Source of the DNA: Acanthosepion lycidas
Lineage: Eukaryota > Mollusca > Cephalopoda > Sepiida > Sepiidae
Assembly: GCA_963932145.1 (NCBI GenBank)
Contig: CAWVQA010000070.1
Coordinates: 81,114-145,113 of the forward strand
Length of the DNA stretch: 64,000 nucleotides
Direction of reading: 5' to 3'
Shown: piece by piece, positions 1 to 11,824 of the stretch
How the letters are laid out: each line of letters starts with the position of its first letter
Numbering within the stretch: the stretch's first letter is position 1
The notes under the pieces: model-generated
Told to the model about the DNA's origin: nothing
Databases searched by the model: none
Seen by the model: only the letters and a program-made list of their open reading frames with translations
Position numbers and translations under genes: made by a program

Positions 1-30
1 AAAACATAAAATCTTAAATATAACTTTGTC

Positions 31-115
31 AAAACTTCTGAAACTAGTTAAAATCAATAAGTTTTGATTGATTTCATATCGATTTTCAATAATTTCATTG
101 TTTTTCTAATGTTTT
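31..115. other. Helically phased A/T tracts (predicted curved DNA)
   Basis: A-tracts start at 31, 41 and 50 and T-tracts at 62, 72, 83, 93, 101 and 112, so most successive tracts are 8-12 bp apart, close to one helical turn. Two further A-tracts at 149 and 160 are 11 bp apart, and a T-tract follows at 172. Phased tracts of this kind are known to bend DNA, and curved satellites are common in heterochromatin. The bend itself is an inference; the spacing is read directly. Confidence 0.65.
51..74. other. Conserved dyad within each monomer
   Basis: Inverted repeat with 8 bp arms, aaatcaat at 51-58 and attgattt at 67-74, around an 8-base centre. It recurs at the same phase in nearly every monomer. 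Whether it binds a protein, forms a hairpin or cruciform, or is simply inherited sequence cannot be told from the sequence. Confidence 0.7.
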
Positions 116-208
116 CAAAGAGTTATTGATATTTACAAACTAGCGTTGAAAAAGTAGTGAAAAAAGCTAGATTTTGCATGTAAATCGCTATGTAATTAAA
201 AGTTGTGT

Positions 209-415
209 AAAACATAAAATCTTAAATATAACTTTGTCAAAACTTCTGAAACTAGTTAAAATCAATAAGTTTTGATTGATTTCATATCGATTTTTAATAA
301 TTTCATTGTTTTTCTAATGTTTTCAAACAGTTATTGATATTTACAAACTAGCGTAAAAAAGTAGTCAAAACAGCTAGATTTTGCATGTAAATCGCTATGT
401 AATTAAAAGTTGTGT
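209..415 (+). repeat. Representative B-type monomer (207 bp)
   Basis: Reference copy of the B monomer, and second half of the 415 bp A-B dimer 1-415. It differs from A in tttttaataat instead of ttttcaataat, caaacag instead of caaagag, and cgtaaaaaagtagtcaaaacag instead of the A segment. Other B sub-types seen repeatedly are cacactagcgttaaaaag with cagcttg (624), caatcag with cgtcaaaaag (1661), cacactagtgttaaaaagtagtg with aatcactatg (2491), cgttaaaaag with cagatag (20329) and cgtagaaaag (41270). Outside these segments A and B are nearly the same sequence, so both derive from one ancestral monomer. Confidence 0.93.
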
Positions 416-1296
416 AAAACATAAAATCTTAAATATAACTTTGTCAAAACTTCTGAAACTAGTTAAAATCAATAAGTTTTGATTGATTTCATATCGATTT
501 TCAATAATTTCATTGTTTTTCTAATGTTTTCAAAGAGTTATTGATATTTACAAACTAGCGTTGAAAAAGTAGTGAAAAAAGCTAGATTATGCATGTAAAT
601 CGCTATGTAATTAAAAGTTGTGTAAAACATAAAATCTTAAATATAACTTTGTCAAAACTTCTGAAACTAGTTAAAATCAATAAGTTTTGATTGATTTCAT
701 ATCGATTTTTAATAATTTCATTGTTTTTCTAATGTTTTCAAACAGTTATTGATATTTACACACTAGCGTTAAAAAGTAGTCAAAACAGCTTGATTTTGCA
801 TGTAAATCGCTATGTAATTAAAAGTTGTGTAAAACATAAAATCTTAAATATAACTTTGTCAAAACTTCTGAAACTAGTTAAAATCAATAAGTTTTGATTG
901 ATTTCATATCGATTTTCAATAATTTCATTGTTTTTCTAATGTTTTCAAAGAGTTATTGATATTTACAAACTAGCGTCAAAAAGTAGTCAAAACAGCTAGA
1001 TTTTGCATGTAAATCGCTATGTAATTAAAAGTTGTGTAAAACATAAAATCTTAATTATAACTTTGTCAAAACTTCTGAAACTAGTTAAAATCAATAAGTT
1101 TTGATTGATTTCATATCGATTTTCAATAATTTCATTGTTTTTCTAATGTTTTCAAACAGTTATTGATATTTACAAACTAGCGTTGAAAAAGTAGTGAAAA
1201 AAGCAAGATTTTGCATGTAAATCGCTATGTAATTAAAAGTTGTGTAAAACATAAAATCTTATATAAAACTTTGTCAAAACTTCTGAAACTAGTTAA

Positions 1297-1314
1297 AATC
1301 AATAAGTATTGATT
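1297..1314. other. Near-perfect 18 bp palindrome created by the aagtattg variant
   Basis: In monomers carrying aagtattg instead of aagttttg, the dyad becomes aatcaata-ag-tattgatt, 8 bp arms with only two central bases. The example is in the monomer starting at 1246. The same variant is found in many B-type copies (for example those starting at 2491, 4150, 6640, 7469 and 10166), usually together with cacactag. Confidence 0.8.
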
Positions 1315-1452
1315 GATTTCATATCGATTTTCAATAATTTCATTGTTTTTCTAATGTTTTCAAACAGTTATTGATATTTACACACTAGCGTTAAAAAGTA
1401 GTCAAAACAGCTTGATTTTGCATGTAAATCGCTATGTAATTAAAAGTTGTGT

Positions 1453-1867
1453 AAAACATAAAATCTTAAATATAACTTTGTCAAAACTTCTGAAACTAGT
1501 TAAAATCAATAAGTTTTGATTGATTTCATATCGATTTTCAATAATTTCATTGTTTTTCTAATGTTTTCAAAGAGTTATTGATATTTACAAACTAGCGTTG
1601 AAAAAGTAGTGAAAAAAGCTAGATTTTGCATGTAAATCGCTATGTAATTAAAAGTTGTGTAAAACATAAAATCTTAAATAAAACTTTGTCAAAACTTCTG
1701 AAACTAGTTAAAATCAATAAGTTTTGATTGATTTCATATCGATTTTCAATAATTTCATTGTTTTTCTAATGTTTTCAATCAGTTATTGATATTTACAAAC
1801 TAGCGTCAAAAAGTAGTCAAAACAGCTAGATTTTTCATGTAAATCGCTATGTAATTAAAAGTTGTGT
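1453..1867 (+). repeat. Two-monomer segment absent from block I copy 2
   Basis: This 415 bp dimer (caaagag A monomer then aaataaaac/caatcag B monomer) lies between the cttatataaaac monomer and the caaacag A monomer. In the second copy these two neighbours are directly adjacent at 12861/12862, so the offset between the copies changes from 11409 to 10994. It is present again in the partial third copy at 16387-16801. Confidence 0.85.
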
Positions 1868-3112
1868 AAAACATAAAATCTTAAATATAACTTTGTCAAA
1901 ACTTCTGAAACTAGTTAAAATCAATAAGTTTTGATTGATTTCATATCGATTTTCAATAATTTCATTGTTTTTCTAATGTTTTCAAACAGTTATTGATATT
2001 TACAAACTAGCGTTGAAAAAGTAGTGAAAAAAGCTAGATTTTGCATGTAAATCGCTATGTAATTAAAAGTTGTGTAAAACATAAAATCTTAAATATAACT
2101 TTGTCAAAACTTCTGAAACTAGTTAAAATCAATAAGTTTTGATTGATTTCATATCGATTTTCAATAATTTCATTGTTTTTCTAATGTTTTCAATCAGTTA
2201 TTGATATTTACAAACTAGCGTCAAAAAGTAGTCAAAACAGCTAGATTTTGCATGTAAATCGCTATGTAATTAAAAGTTGTGTAAAACATAAAATCATAAA
2301 TATAACTTTGTAAAAACTTCTGAAACTAGTTAAAATCAATTAGTTTTGATTGATTTCATATCGATTTTCAATAATTTCATTGTTTTTCTAATGTTTTCAA
2401 ACAGTTATTGATATTTACAAACTAGCGTTGAAAAGGTAGTGAAAAAAGCTAGATTTTGCATGTAAATCGCTATGTAATTAAAAGTTGTGTAAAACATAAA
2501 ATCTTAAATAAAACTTTGTCAAAACTTCTGAAACTAGTTAAAATCAATAAGTATTGATTGATTTCATATCGATTTTCAATAATTTCATTGTTTTTCTAAT
2601 GTTTTCAAACAGTTATTGATATTTACACACTAGTGTTAAAAAGTAGTGAAAACAGCTTGATTTTGCATGTAAATCACTATGTAATTAAAAGTTGTGTAAA
2701 ACATAAAATCTTAAATATAACTTTGTCAAAACTTCTGAAACTAGTTAAAATCAATAAGTTTTGATTGATTTCATATCGATTTTTAATAATTTCATTGTTT
2801 TTCTAATGTTTTCAAACAGTTATTGATATTTACAAACTAGCGTTAAAAAGTAGTCAAAACAGCTAGATTTTGCATGTAAATCGCTATGTAATTAAAAGTT
2901 GTGTAAAACATAAAACCTTAAATATAACTTTGTCAAAACTTCTGAAACTAGATAAAATCAATAAGTTTTGATTGATTTCATATCGATTTTCAATAATTTC
3001 ATTGTTTTTCTAATGTTTTCAAACAGTTATTGATATTTACAAACTAGCGTTGAAAAAGTATTGAAAAAAGCTAGATTTTGCATGTAAATCGCTATGTAAT
3101 TAAAAGTTGTGT

Positions 3113-4356
3113 AAAACATAAAATCTTAAATAAAACTTTGTAAAAACTTCTGAAACTAGTTAAAATCAATAAGTTTTGATTGATTTCATATCGATTTTCA
3201 ATAATTTCATTGTTTTTCTAATGTTTTCAATCAGTTATTGATATTTACAAACTAGCGTCAAAAAGTAGTCAAAACAGCTAGATTTTGCATGTAAATCGCT
3301 ATGTAATTAAAAGTTGTGTAAAACATAAAATCTTAAATATAACTTTGTCAAAACTTCTGAAACTAGTTAAAATCAATAAGTTTTGATTGATTTCATATCG
3401 ATTTTCAATAATTTCATTGTTTTTCTAATGTTTTCAAAGAGTTATTGATATTTACAAACTAGCGTTGAAAAAGTAGTGAAAAAAGCTAGATTTTGCATGT
3501 AAATCGCTATGTAATTAAAAGTTGTGTAAAACATAAAATCTTAAATATAACTTTGTCAAAACTTCTGAAACTAGTTAAAATCAATAAGTTTTGATTGATT
3601 TCATATCGATTTTTAATAATTTCATTGTTTTTCTAATGTTTTCAAACAGTTATTGATATTTACAAACTAGCGTAAAAAAGTAGTCAAAACAGCTAGATTT
3701 TGCATGTAAATCGCTATGTAATTAAAAGTTGTGTAAAACATAAAATCTTAAATATAACTTTGTCAAAACTTCTGAAACTAGTTAAAATCAATAAGTTTTG
3801 ATTGATTTCATATCGATTTTTAATAATTTCATTGTTTTTCTAATGTTTTCAAACAGTTATTGATATTTACAAACTAGCGTCAAAAAGTAGTCAAAACAGC
3901 TAGATTTTGCATGTAAATCGCTATGTAATTAAAAGTTGTGTAAAACATAAAATCTTAAATATAACTTTGTCAAAACTTCTGAAACTAGTTAAAATCAATT
4001 AGTTTTGATTGATTTCATATCGATTTTCAATAATTTCATTGTTTTTCTAATGTTTTCAAACAGTTATTGATATTTACAAACTAGCGTTGAAAAAGTAGTG
4101 AAAAAAGCTAGATTTTGCATGTAAATCGCTATGTAATTAAAAGTTGTGTAAAACATAAAATCTTAAATAAAACTTTGTCAAAACTTCTGAAACTAGTTAA
4201 AATCAATAAGTATTGATTGATTTCATATCGATTTTCAATAATTTCATTGTTTTTCTAATGTTTTCAAACAGTTATTGATATTTACACACTAGTGTTAAAA
4301 AGTAGTGAAAACAGCTTGATTTTGCATGTAAATCACTATGTAATTAAAAGTTGTGT
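3113..4356 (+). repeat. Six-monomer sub-block P, copy 1
   Basis: Order: caatcag with tttgtaaaaac, A, cgtaaaaaag B, cgtcaaaaag B, aattag A, cacactagtg B. It recurs at 10581-11824 and 14107-15350 at offsets 7468 and 10994, with no difference that I noticed by eye. Two B monomers stand next to each other at 3528-3941. Confidence 0.85.
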
Positions 4357-4564
4357 AAAACATAAAATCTTAAATATAACTTTGTCAAAACTTCTGAAAC
4401 TAGTTAAAATCAATAAGTTTTGATTGATTTTATATCGATTTTCAATAATTTCATTGTTTTTCTAATGTTTTCAAAGAGTTATTGATATTTACAAACTAGC
4501 GTTGAAAAAGTAGTGAAAAAAGCTAGATTTTGCATGTAAATCGCTATGTAATTAAAAGTTGTGT

Positions 4565-7500
4565 AAAACATAAAATCTTAAATATAACTTTGTCAAAACT
4601 TCTGAAACTAGTTAAAATCAATAAGTTTTGATTGATTTCATATCGATTTTTAATAATTTCATTGTTTTTCTAATGTTTTCAAACAGTTATTGATATTTAC
4701 AAACTAGCTTTGAAAAAGTAGTGAAAAAAGCTAGATTTTGCATGTAAATCGCTATGTAATTAAAAGTTGTGTAAAACATAAAATCTTAAATATAACTTTG
4801 TCAAAACTTCTGAAACTAGTTAAAATCAAAAAGTTTTGATTGATTTCATATCGATTTTCAATAATTTCATTGTTTTTCTAATGTTTTCAAAGAGTTATTG
4901 ATATTTACAAACTAGCGTTGAAAAAGTAGTGAAAAAAGCTAGATTTTGCATGTAAATCGCTATGTAATTAAAAGTTGTGTAAAACATAAAATCTTAAATA
5001 TAACTTTGTCAAAATTTCTGAAACTAGTTAAAATCAATAAGTTTTGATTGATTTCATATCGAGTTTTAATAATTTCATTGTTTTTCTAATGTTTTCAAAC
5101 AGTTATTGATATTTACAAACTAGTGTCAAAAAGTAGTCAAAAAGCTAGATTTTGCATGTAAATCGTTATGTAATTAAAAGTTGTGTAAAACATAAAATCT
5201 TAAATATAACTTTGTCAAAACTTCTGAAACTAGTTAAAATCAATAAGTTTTGATTGATTTCATATCGATTTTCAATAATTTCATTGTTTTTCTAATGTTT
5301 TCAAACAGTTATTGATATTTACAAACTAGCGTTGAAAAAGTAGTGAAAAAAGCTTGATTTTGCATGTAAATCGCTATGTAATTAAAAGTTGTGTAAAACA
5401 TAAAATCTTAAATATAACTTTGTCAAAACTTCTGAAACTAGTTAAAATCAATAAGTTTTGATTGATTTCATATCGATTTTTAATAATTTCATTGTTTTTC
5501 TAATGTTTTCAAACAGTTATTGATATTTACAAACTAGCGTAAAAAAGTAGTCAAAACAGCTAGATTTTGCATGTAAATCGCTATGTAATTAAAAGTTGTG
5601 TAAAACATAAAATCTTAAACATAACTTTGTCAAAACTTCTGAAACTAGTTAAAATCAATAAGTTTTGATTGATTTCATATCGATTTTCAATAATTTCATT
5701 GTTTTTCTAATGTTTTCAAACAGTTATTGATATTTACAAACTAGCGTTGAAAAAGTAGTGAAAAAAGCTAGATTTTGCATGTAAATCGCTATGTAATTAA
5801 AAGTTGTGTAAAACATAAAATCTTTAATAAAACTTTGTCAAAACTTCTGAAACTAGTTAAAATCAATAAGTTTTGATTGATTTCATATCGATTTTCAATA
5901 ATTTCATTGTTTTTCTAATGTTTTCAATCAGTTATTGATATTTACAAACTAGCGTCAAAAAGTAGTCAAAACAGCTAGATTTTGCATGTAAATCGCTATG
6001 TAATTAAAAGTTGTGTAAAACATAAAATCTTAAATATAACTTTGTCAAAACTTCTGAAACTAGTTAAAATCAATAAGTTTTGATTGATTTCATATCGATT
6101 TTCAATAATTTCATTGTTTTTCTAATGTTTTCAAACAGTTATTGATATTTACAAACTAGCGTTGAAAAAGTAGTGAAAAAAGCTTGATTTTGCATGTAAA
6201 TCGCTCTGTAATTAAAAGTTGTGTAAAACATAAAATCTTAAATATAACTTTGTCAAAACTTCTGAAACTAGTTAAAATCAATAAGTTTTGATTGATTTCA
6301 TATCGATTTTTAATAATTTCATTGTTTTTCTAATGTTTTCAAACAGTTATTTATATTTACAAACTAGCGTTAAAAAGTAGTCGAAACAGATAGATTTTGC
6401 ATGTAAATCGCTATGTAATTAAAAGTTGTGTAAAACATAAAATCTTAAATATAACTTTGTCAAAACTTCTGAAACTAGTTAAAATCAATAAGTTTTGATT
6501 GATTTCATATCGATTTTCAATAATTTCATTGTTTTTCTAATGTTTTCAAACAGTTATTGATATTTACAAACTAGCGTTGAAAAAGTAGTGAAAAAAGCTA
6601 GATTTTGCATGTAAATCGCTATGTAATTAAAAGTTGTGTAAAACATAAAATCTTAAATATAACTTTGTCAAAACTTCTGAAACTAGTTAAAATCAATAAG
6701 TATTGATTGATTTCATATCGATTTTCAATAATTTCATTGTTTTTCTAATGTTTTCAAACAGTTATTGATATTTACACACTAGCGTTAAAAAGTAGTCAAA
6801 ACAGCTTGATTTTGCATGTAAATCGCGATGTAATTAAAAGTTGTGTAAAACATAATATCTTAAATATAACTTTGTCAAAACTTCTGAAACTAGTTAAAAT
6901 CAATAAGTTTTGATTGATTTCATATCGATTTTCAATAATTTCATTGTTTTTCAAATGTTTTCAAAGAGTTATTGATATTTACAAACTAGCGTTAAAAAGT
7001 AGTGAAAAAAGCTAGATTTTGCATGTAAATCGCTATGTAATTAAAAGTTGTGTAAAACATAAAATCTTATATAAAACTTTGTCAAAACTTCTGAAACTAG
7101 TTAAAATCAATAAGTTTTGATTGATTTCATATCGATTTTTAATAATTTCATTGTTTTTCTAATGTTTTCAAACAGTTATTGATATTTACAAACTAGCGTT
7201 AAAAAGTAGTCAAAACAGATAGATTTTGCATGTAAATCGCTATGTAATTAAAAGTTGTGTAAAACATAAAACCTTAAATATAACTTTGTCAAAACTTCTG
7301 AAACTAGTTAAAATCAATAAGTTTTGATTGATTTCATATCGATTTTCAATAATTTCATTGTTTTTCTAATGTTTTCAAACAGTTATTGATATTTACAAAC
7401 TAGCGTTGAAAAAGTAGTGAAAAAAGCTAGATTTTGCATGTAAATCGCTATGTAATTAAAAGTTGTGTAAAACATAAAATCTTAAATAAAACTTTGTCAA

Positions 7501-10500
7501 AACTTCTGAAACTAGTTAAAATCAATAAGTATTGATTGATTTCATATCGATTTACAATAATTTCATTGTTTTTCTAATGTTTTCAAACAGTTATTGATAT
7601 TTACACACTAGCGTTAAAAAGTAGTCAAAACAGCTTGATTTTGCATGTAAATCGCTCTGTAATTAAAAGTTGTGTAAAACATAAAATCTTAAATATAACT
7701 TTGTCAAAACTTCTGAAACTAGTTAAAATCAATAAGTTTTGATTGATTTCATATCGATTTTTAATAATTTCATTGTTTTTCTAATGTTTTCAAACAGTTA
7801 TTGATATTTACAAACTAGCGTAAAAAAGTAGTCAAAACAGCTAGATTTTGCATGTAAATCGCTATGTAATTAAAAGTTGTGTAAAACATAAAACCTTAAA
7901 TATAACTTTGTCAAAACTTCTGAAACTAGATAAAATCAATAAGTTTTGATTGATTTCATATCGATTTTCAATAATTTCATTGTTTTTCTAATGTTTTCAA
8001 AGAGTTATTGATATTTACAAACTAGCGTTGAAAAAGTAGTGAAAAAAGCTAGATTTTGCATGTAAATCGCTATGTAATTAAAAGTTGTGTAAAACATAAA
8101 ATCTTAAATAAAACTTTGTAAAAACTTCTGAAACTAGTTAAAATCAATAAGTTTTGATTGATTTCATATCGATTTTCAATAATTTCATTGTTTTTCTAAT
8201 GTTTTCAATCAGTTATTGATATTTACAAACTAGCGTCAAAAAGTAGTCAAAACAGCTAGATTTTGCATGTAAATCGCTATGTAATTAAAAGTTGTGTAAA
8301 ACATAAAATCTTAAATATAACTTTGTCAAAACTTCTGAAACTAGTTAAAATCAATAAGTTTTGATTGATTTCATATCGATTTTCAATAATTTCATTGTTT
8401 TTCTAATGTTTTCAAACAGTTATTGATATTTACAAACTAGCGTTGAAAAAGTAGTGAAAAAAGCTAGATTTTGCATGTAAATCGCTATGTAATTAAAAGT
8501 TGTGTAAAACATAAAATCTTAAATATAACTTTGTCAAAACTTCTGAAACTAGTTAAAATCAATAAGTTTTGATTGATTTCATATCGATTTTTAATAATTT
8601 CATTGTTTTTCTAATGTTTTCAAACAGTTATTGATATTTACACACTAGCGTTAAAAAGTAGTCAAAACAGCTTGATTTTGCATGTAAATCGCTATGTAAT
8701 TAAAAGTTGTGTAAAACATAAAATCTTAAATATAACTTTGTCAAAACTTCTGAAACTAGTTAAAATCAAAAAGTTTTGATTGATTTCATATCGATTTTCA
8801 ATAATTTCATTGTTTTTCAAATGTTTTCAAAGAGTTATTGATATTTACAAACTAGCGTTGAAAAAGTAGTGAAAAAAGCTAGATTTTGCATGTAAATCGC
8901 TATGTAATTAAAAGTTGTGTAAAACATAAAATCTTAAATATAACTTTGTCAAAACTTCTGAAACTAGTTAAAATCAATAAGTTTTGATTGATTTCATATC
9001 GATTTTTAATAATTTCATTGTTTTTCTAATGTTTTCAAACAGTTATTGATATTTACAAACTAGCGTAAAAAAGTAGTCAAAACAGCTAGATTTTGCATGT
9101 AAATCGCTATGTAATTAAAAGTTGTGTAAAACATAAAACCTTAAATATAACTTTGTCAAAACTTCTGAAACTAGATAAAATCAATAAGTTTTGATTGATT
9201 TCAAATCGATTTTCAATAATTTCATTGTTTTTCTAATGTTTTCAAACAGTTATTGATATTTACAAACTAGCGTTGAAAAAGTAGTGAAAAAAGCTAGATT
9301 TTGCATGTAAATCGCTATGTAATTAAAAGTTGTGTAAAACATAAAATCTTTAATAAAACTTTGTCAAAACTTCTGAAACTAGTTAAAATCAATAAGTTTT
9401 GATTGATTTCATATCGATTTTCAATAATTTCATTGTTTTTCTAATGTTTTCAATCAGTTATTGATATTTACAAACTAGCGTCAAAAAGTAGTCAAAACAG
9501 CTAGATTTTGCATGTAAATCGCTATGTAATTAAAAGTTGTGTAAAACATAAAATCTTAAATATAACTTTGTCAAAACTTCTGAAACTAGTTAAAATCAAT
9601 TAGTTTTGATTGATTTCATATCGATTTTCAATAATTTCATTGTTTTTCTAATGTTTTCAAACAGTTATTGATATTTACAAACTAGCGTTGAAAAAGTAGT
9701 GAAAAAAGCTTGATTTTGCATGTAAATCGCTCTGTAATTAAAAGTTGTGTAAAACATAAAATCTTAAATATAACTTTGTCAAAACTTCTGAAACTAGTTA
9801 AAATCAATAAGTTTTGATTGATTTCATATCGATTTTTAATAATTTCATTGTTTTTCTAATGTTTTCAAACAGTTATTGATATTTACAAACTAGCGTTAAA
9901 AAGTAGTCAAAACAGATAGATTTTGCATGTAAATCGCTATGTAATTAAAAGTTGTGTAAAACATAAAACCTTAAATATAACTTTGTCAAAACTTCTGAAA
10001 CTAGTTAAAATCAATAAGTTTTGATTGATTTCATATCGATTTTCAATAATTTCATTGTTTTTCTAATGTTTTCAAACAGTTATTGATATTTACAAACTAG
10101 CGTTGAAAAAGTAGTGAAAAAAGCTAGATTTTGCATGTAAATCGCTATGTAATTAAAAGTTGTGTAAAACATAAAATCTTAAATAAAACTTTGTCAAAAC
10201 TTCTGAAAATAGTTAAAATCAATAAGTATTGATTGATTTCATATCGATTTTCAATAATTTCATTGTTTTTCTAATGTTTTCAAACAGTTATTGATATTTA
10301 CACACTAGCGTTAAAAAGTAGTCAAAACAGCTTGATTTTGCATGTAAATCGCTATGTAATTAAAAGTTGTGTAAAACATAAAATCTTAAATATAACTTTG
10401 TCAAAACTTCTGAAACTAGTTAAAATCAATAAGTTTTGATTGATTTCATATCGATTTTTAATAATTTCATTGTTTTTCTAATGTTTTCAAACAGTTATTG

Positions 10501-10580
10501 ATATTTACAAACTAGCGTTGAAAAAGTATTGAAAAAAGCTAGATTTTGCATGTAAATCGCTATGTAATTAAAAGTTGTGT
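4565..10580 (+). repeat. Mosaic satellite segment without one higher-order period
   Basis: About 29 monomers of mixed type. Short runs recur internally: tttttaat/cagatag, accttaa, aagtattg/cacact at 7054-7675 and again at 9751-10373; and cgtaaaaaag B, accttaa with ctagata, caatcag at 7676-8297 and 8921-9542. Rare variants atcgctctg appear in several monomers here. The first monomer (4565) joins a B-like 5' half (tttttaat) to an A-like 3' half (gtagtgaaaaaag), a likely recombinant. No gene or other element is present. Confidence 0.8.
4981..5186 (+). repeat. 206 bp monomer with rare tagtgtc / aatcgttatg variants
   Basis: B-type monomer with gagttttaat in place of gatttttaat, tagtgtcaaaaag, a 1 bp shortened gtcaaaaagctag and aatcgttatg. 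It is followed by an A monomer with aaaagcttg (5187) and, after one intervening monomer, one with cttaaacataac (5602). The same rare trio reappears at 60143-60765. Confidence 0.8.
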
Positions 10581-11824
10581 AAAACATAAAATCTTAAATA
10601 AAACTTTGTAAAAACTTCTGAAACTAGTTAAAATCAATAAGTTTTGATTGATTTCATATCGATTTTCAATAATTTCATTGTTTTTCTAATGTTTTCAATC
10701 AGTTATTGATATTTACAAACTAGCGTCAAAAAGTAGTCAAAACAGCTAGATTTTGCATGTAAATCGCTATGTAATTAAAAGTTGTGTAAAACATAAAATC
10801 TTAAATATAACTTTGTCAAAACTTCTGAAACTAGTTAAAATCAATAAGTTTTGATTGATTTCATATCGATTTTCAATAATTTCATTGTTTTTCTAATGTT
10901 TTCAAAGAGTTATTGATATTTACAAACTAGCGTTGAAAAAGTAGTGAAAAAAGCTAGATTTTGCATGTAAATCGCTATGTAATTAAAAGTTGTGTAAAAC
11001 ATAAAATCTTAAATATAACTTTGTCAAAACTTCTGAAACTAGTTAAAATCAATAAGTTTTGATTGATTTCATATCGATTTTTAATAATTTCATTGTTTTT
11101 CTAATGTTTTCAAACAGTTATTGATATTTACAAACTAGCGTAAAAAAGTAGTCAAAACAGCTAGATTTTGCATGTAAATCGCTATGTAATTAAAAGTTGT
11201 GTAAAACATAAAATCTTAAATATAACTTTGTCAAAACTTCTGAAACTAGTTAAAATCAATAAGTTTTGATTGATTTCATATCGATTTTTAATAATTTCAT
11301 TGTTTTTCTAATGTTTTCAAACAGTTATTGATATTTACAAACTAGCGTCAAAAAGTAGTCAAAACAGCTAGATTTTGCATGTAAATCGCTATGTAATTAA
11401 AAGTTGTGTAAAACATAAAATCTTAAATATAACTTTGTCAAAACTTCTGAAACTAGTTAAAATCAATTAGTTTTGATTGATTTCATATCGATTTTCAATA
11501 ATTTCATTGTTTTTCTAATGTTTTCAAACAGTTATTGATATTTACAAACTAGCGTTGAAAAAGTAGTGAAAAAAGCTAGATTTTGCATGTAAATCGCTAT
11601 GTAATTAAAAGTTGTGTAAAACATAAAATCTTAAATAAAACTTTGTCAAAACTTCTGAAACTAGTTAAAATCAATAAGTATTGATTGATTTCATATCGAT
11701 TTTCAATAATTTCATTGTTTTTCTAATGTTTTCAAACAGTTATTGATATTTACACACTAGTGTTAAAAAGTAGTGAAAACAGCTTGATTTTGCATGTAAA
11801 TCACTATGTAATTAAAAGTTGTGT
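10581..11824 (+). repeat. Six-monomer sub-block P, copy 2
   Basis: Repeats 3113-4356 at an offset of 7468 bp (36 monomers). It ends where block I copy 2 begins, so the cacactagtg monomer here is followed by the gattatgcat monomer instead of the gattttatatcg one that follows copies 1 and 3. The upstream monomer at 10374 is a junction hybrid with tttttaat in front and gttgaaaaagtattg behind. Confidence 0.82.

Larger units (their letters stand above)
1..208 (+). repeat. Representative A-type monomer (208 bp)
   Basis: Reference copy of the A monomer. Landmarks: conserved start at 1-11, AACTAGTT palindrome at 42-49 (contains a SpeI site), dyad at 51-74, ATCGAT (ClaI site) at 78-83, variant triplet region caaagag at 116-122, and the A-specific segment gttgaaaaagtagtg at about 145-159 followed by six A, ctag, then the conserved tail ttgcatgtaaatcgctatg. 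A monomers are 1 bp longer than B because of the extra base in gttgaaaaag. Common sub-variants replace caaagag by caaacag (for example the monomer at 1868). Confidence 0.95.
416..4564 (+). repeat. Higher-order block I, copy 1 (20 monomers)
   Basis: Barcode order includes gattatgcat (416), cacact (624), cttaattataac with gcaag (1038), cttatataaaac (1246), aattagttttg (2283), cacactagtg (2491), accttaa with ctagata and gtattg (2905), and gattttatatcg (4357). The same order returns at 11825-15558 and in part at 15559-17631. It is the most complete copy. Confidence 0.88.

Noticed and set aside
1-208. CENP-B box or other named centromere motif
   Set aside because: No match to the TTCG....A..CGGG pattern; the monomer has no GC-rich core at all.
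1-208. Octamer-like site around ttttgcatgtaaat
   Set aside because: It does not match ATTTGCAT exactly, and invariance of this tail may simply reflect homogenisation.
1-208. Inverted pair ctagc/gctag at the A-specific segment as a hairpin
   Set aside because: Arms are only 5 bp with a 21-base gap and are lost in cttg and agatag monomers; too weak to call.
1246-1452. TATA-like box in the cttatataaaac variant
   Set aside because: Only in a few monomers, in 77% AT sequence where such a match is expected by chance, with no downstream gene.
1661-1867. Polyadenylation signal AATAAA in the aaataaaac variant
   Set aside because: Present in many monomers but arises by one base change in an AT-rich repeat; there is no transcript unit to end.
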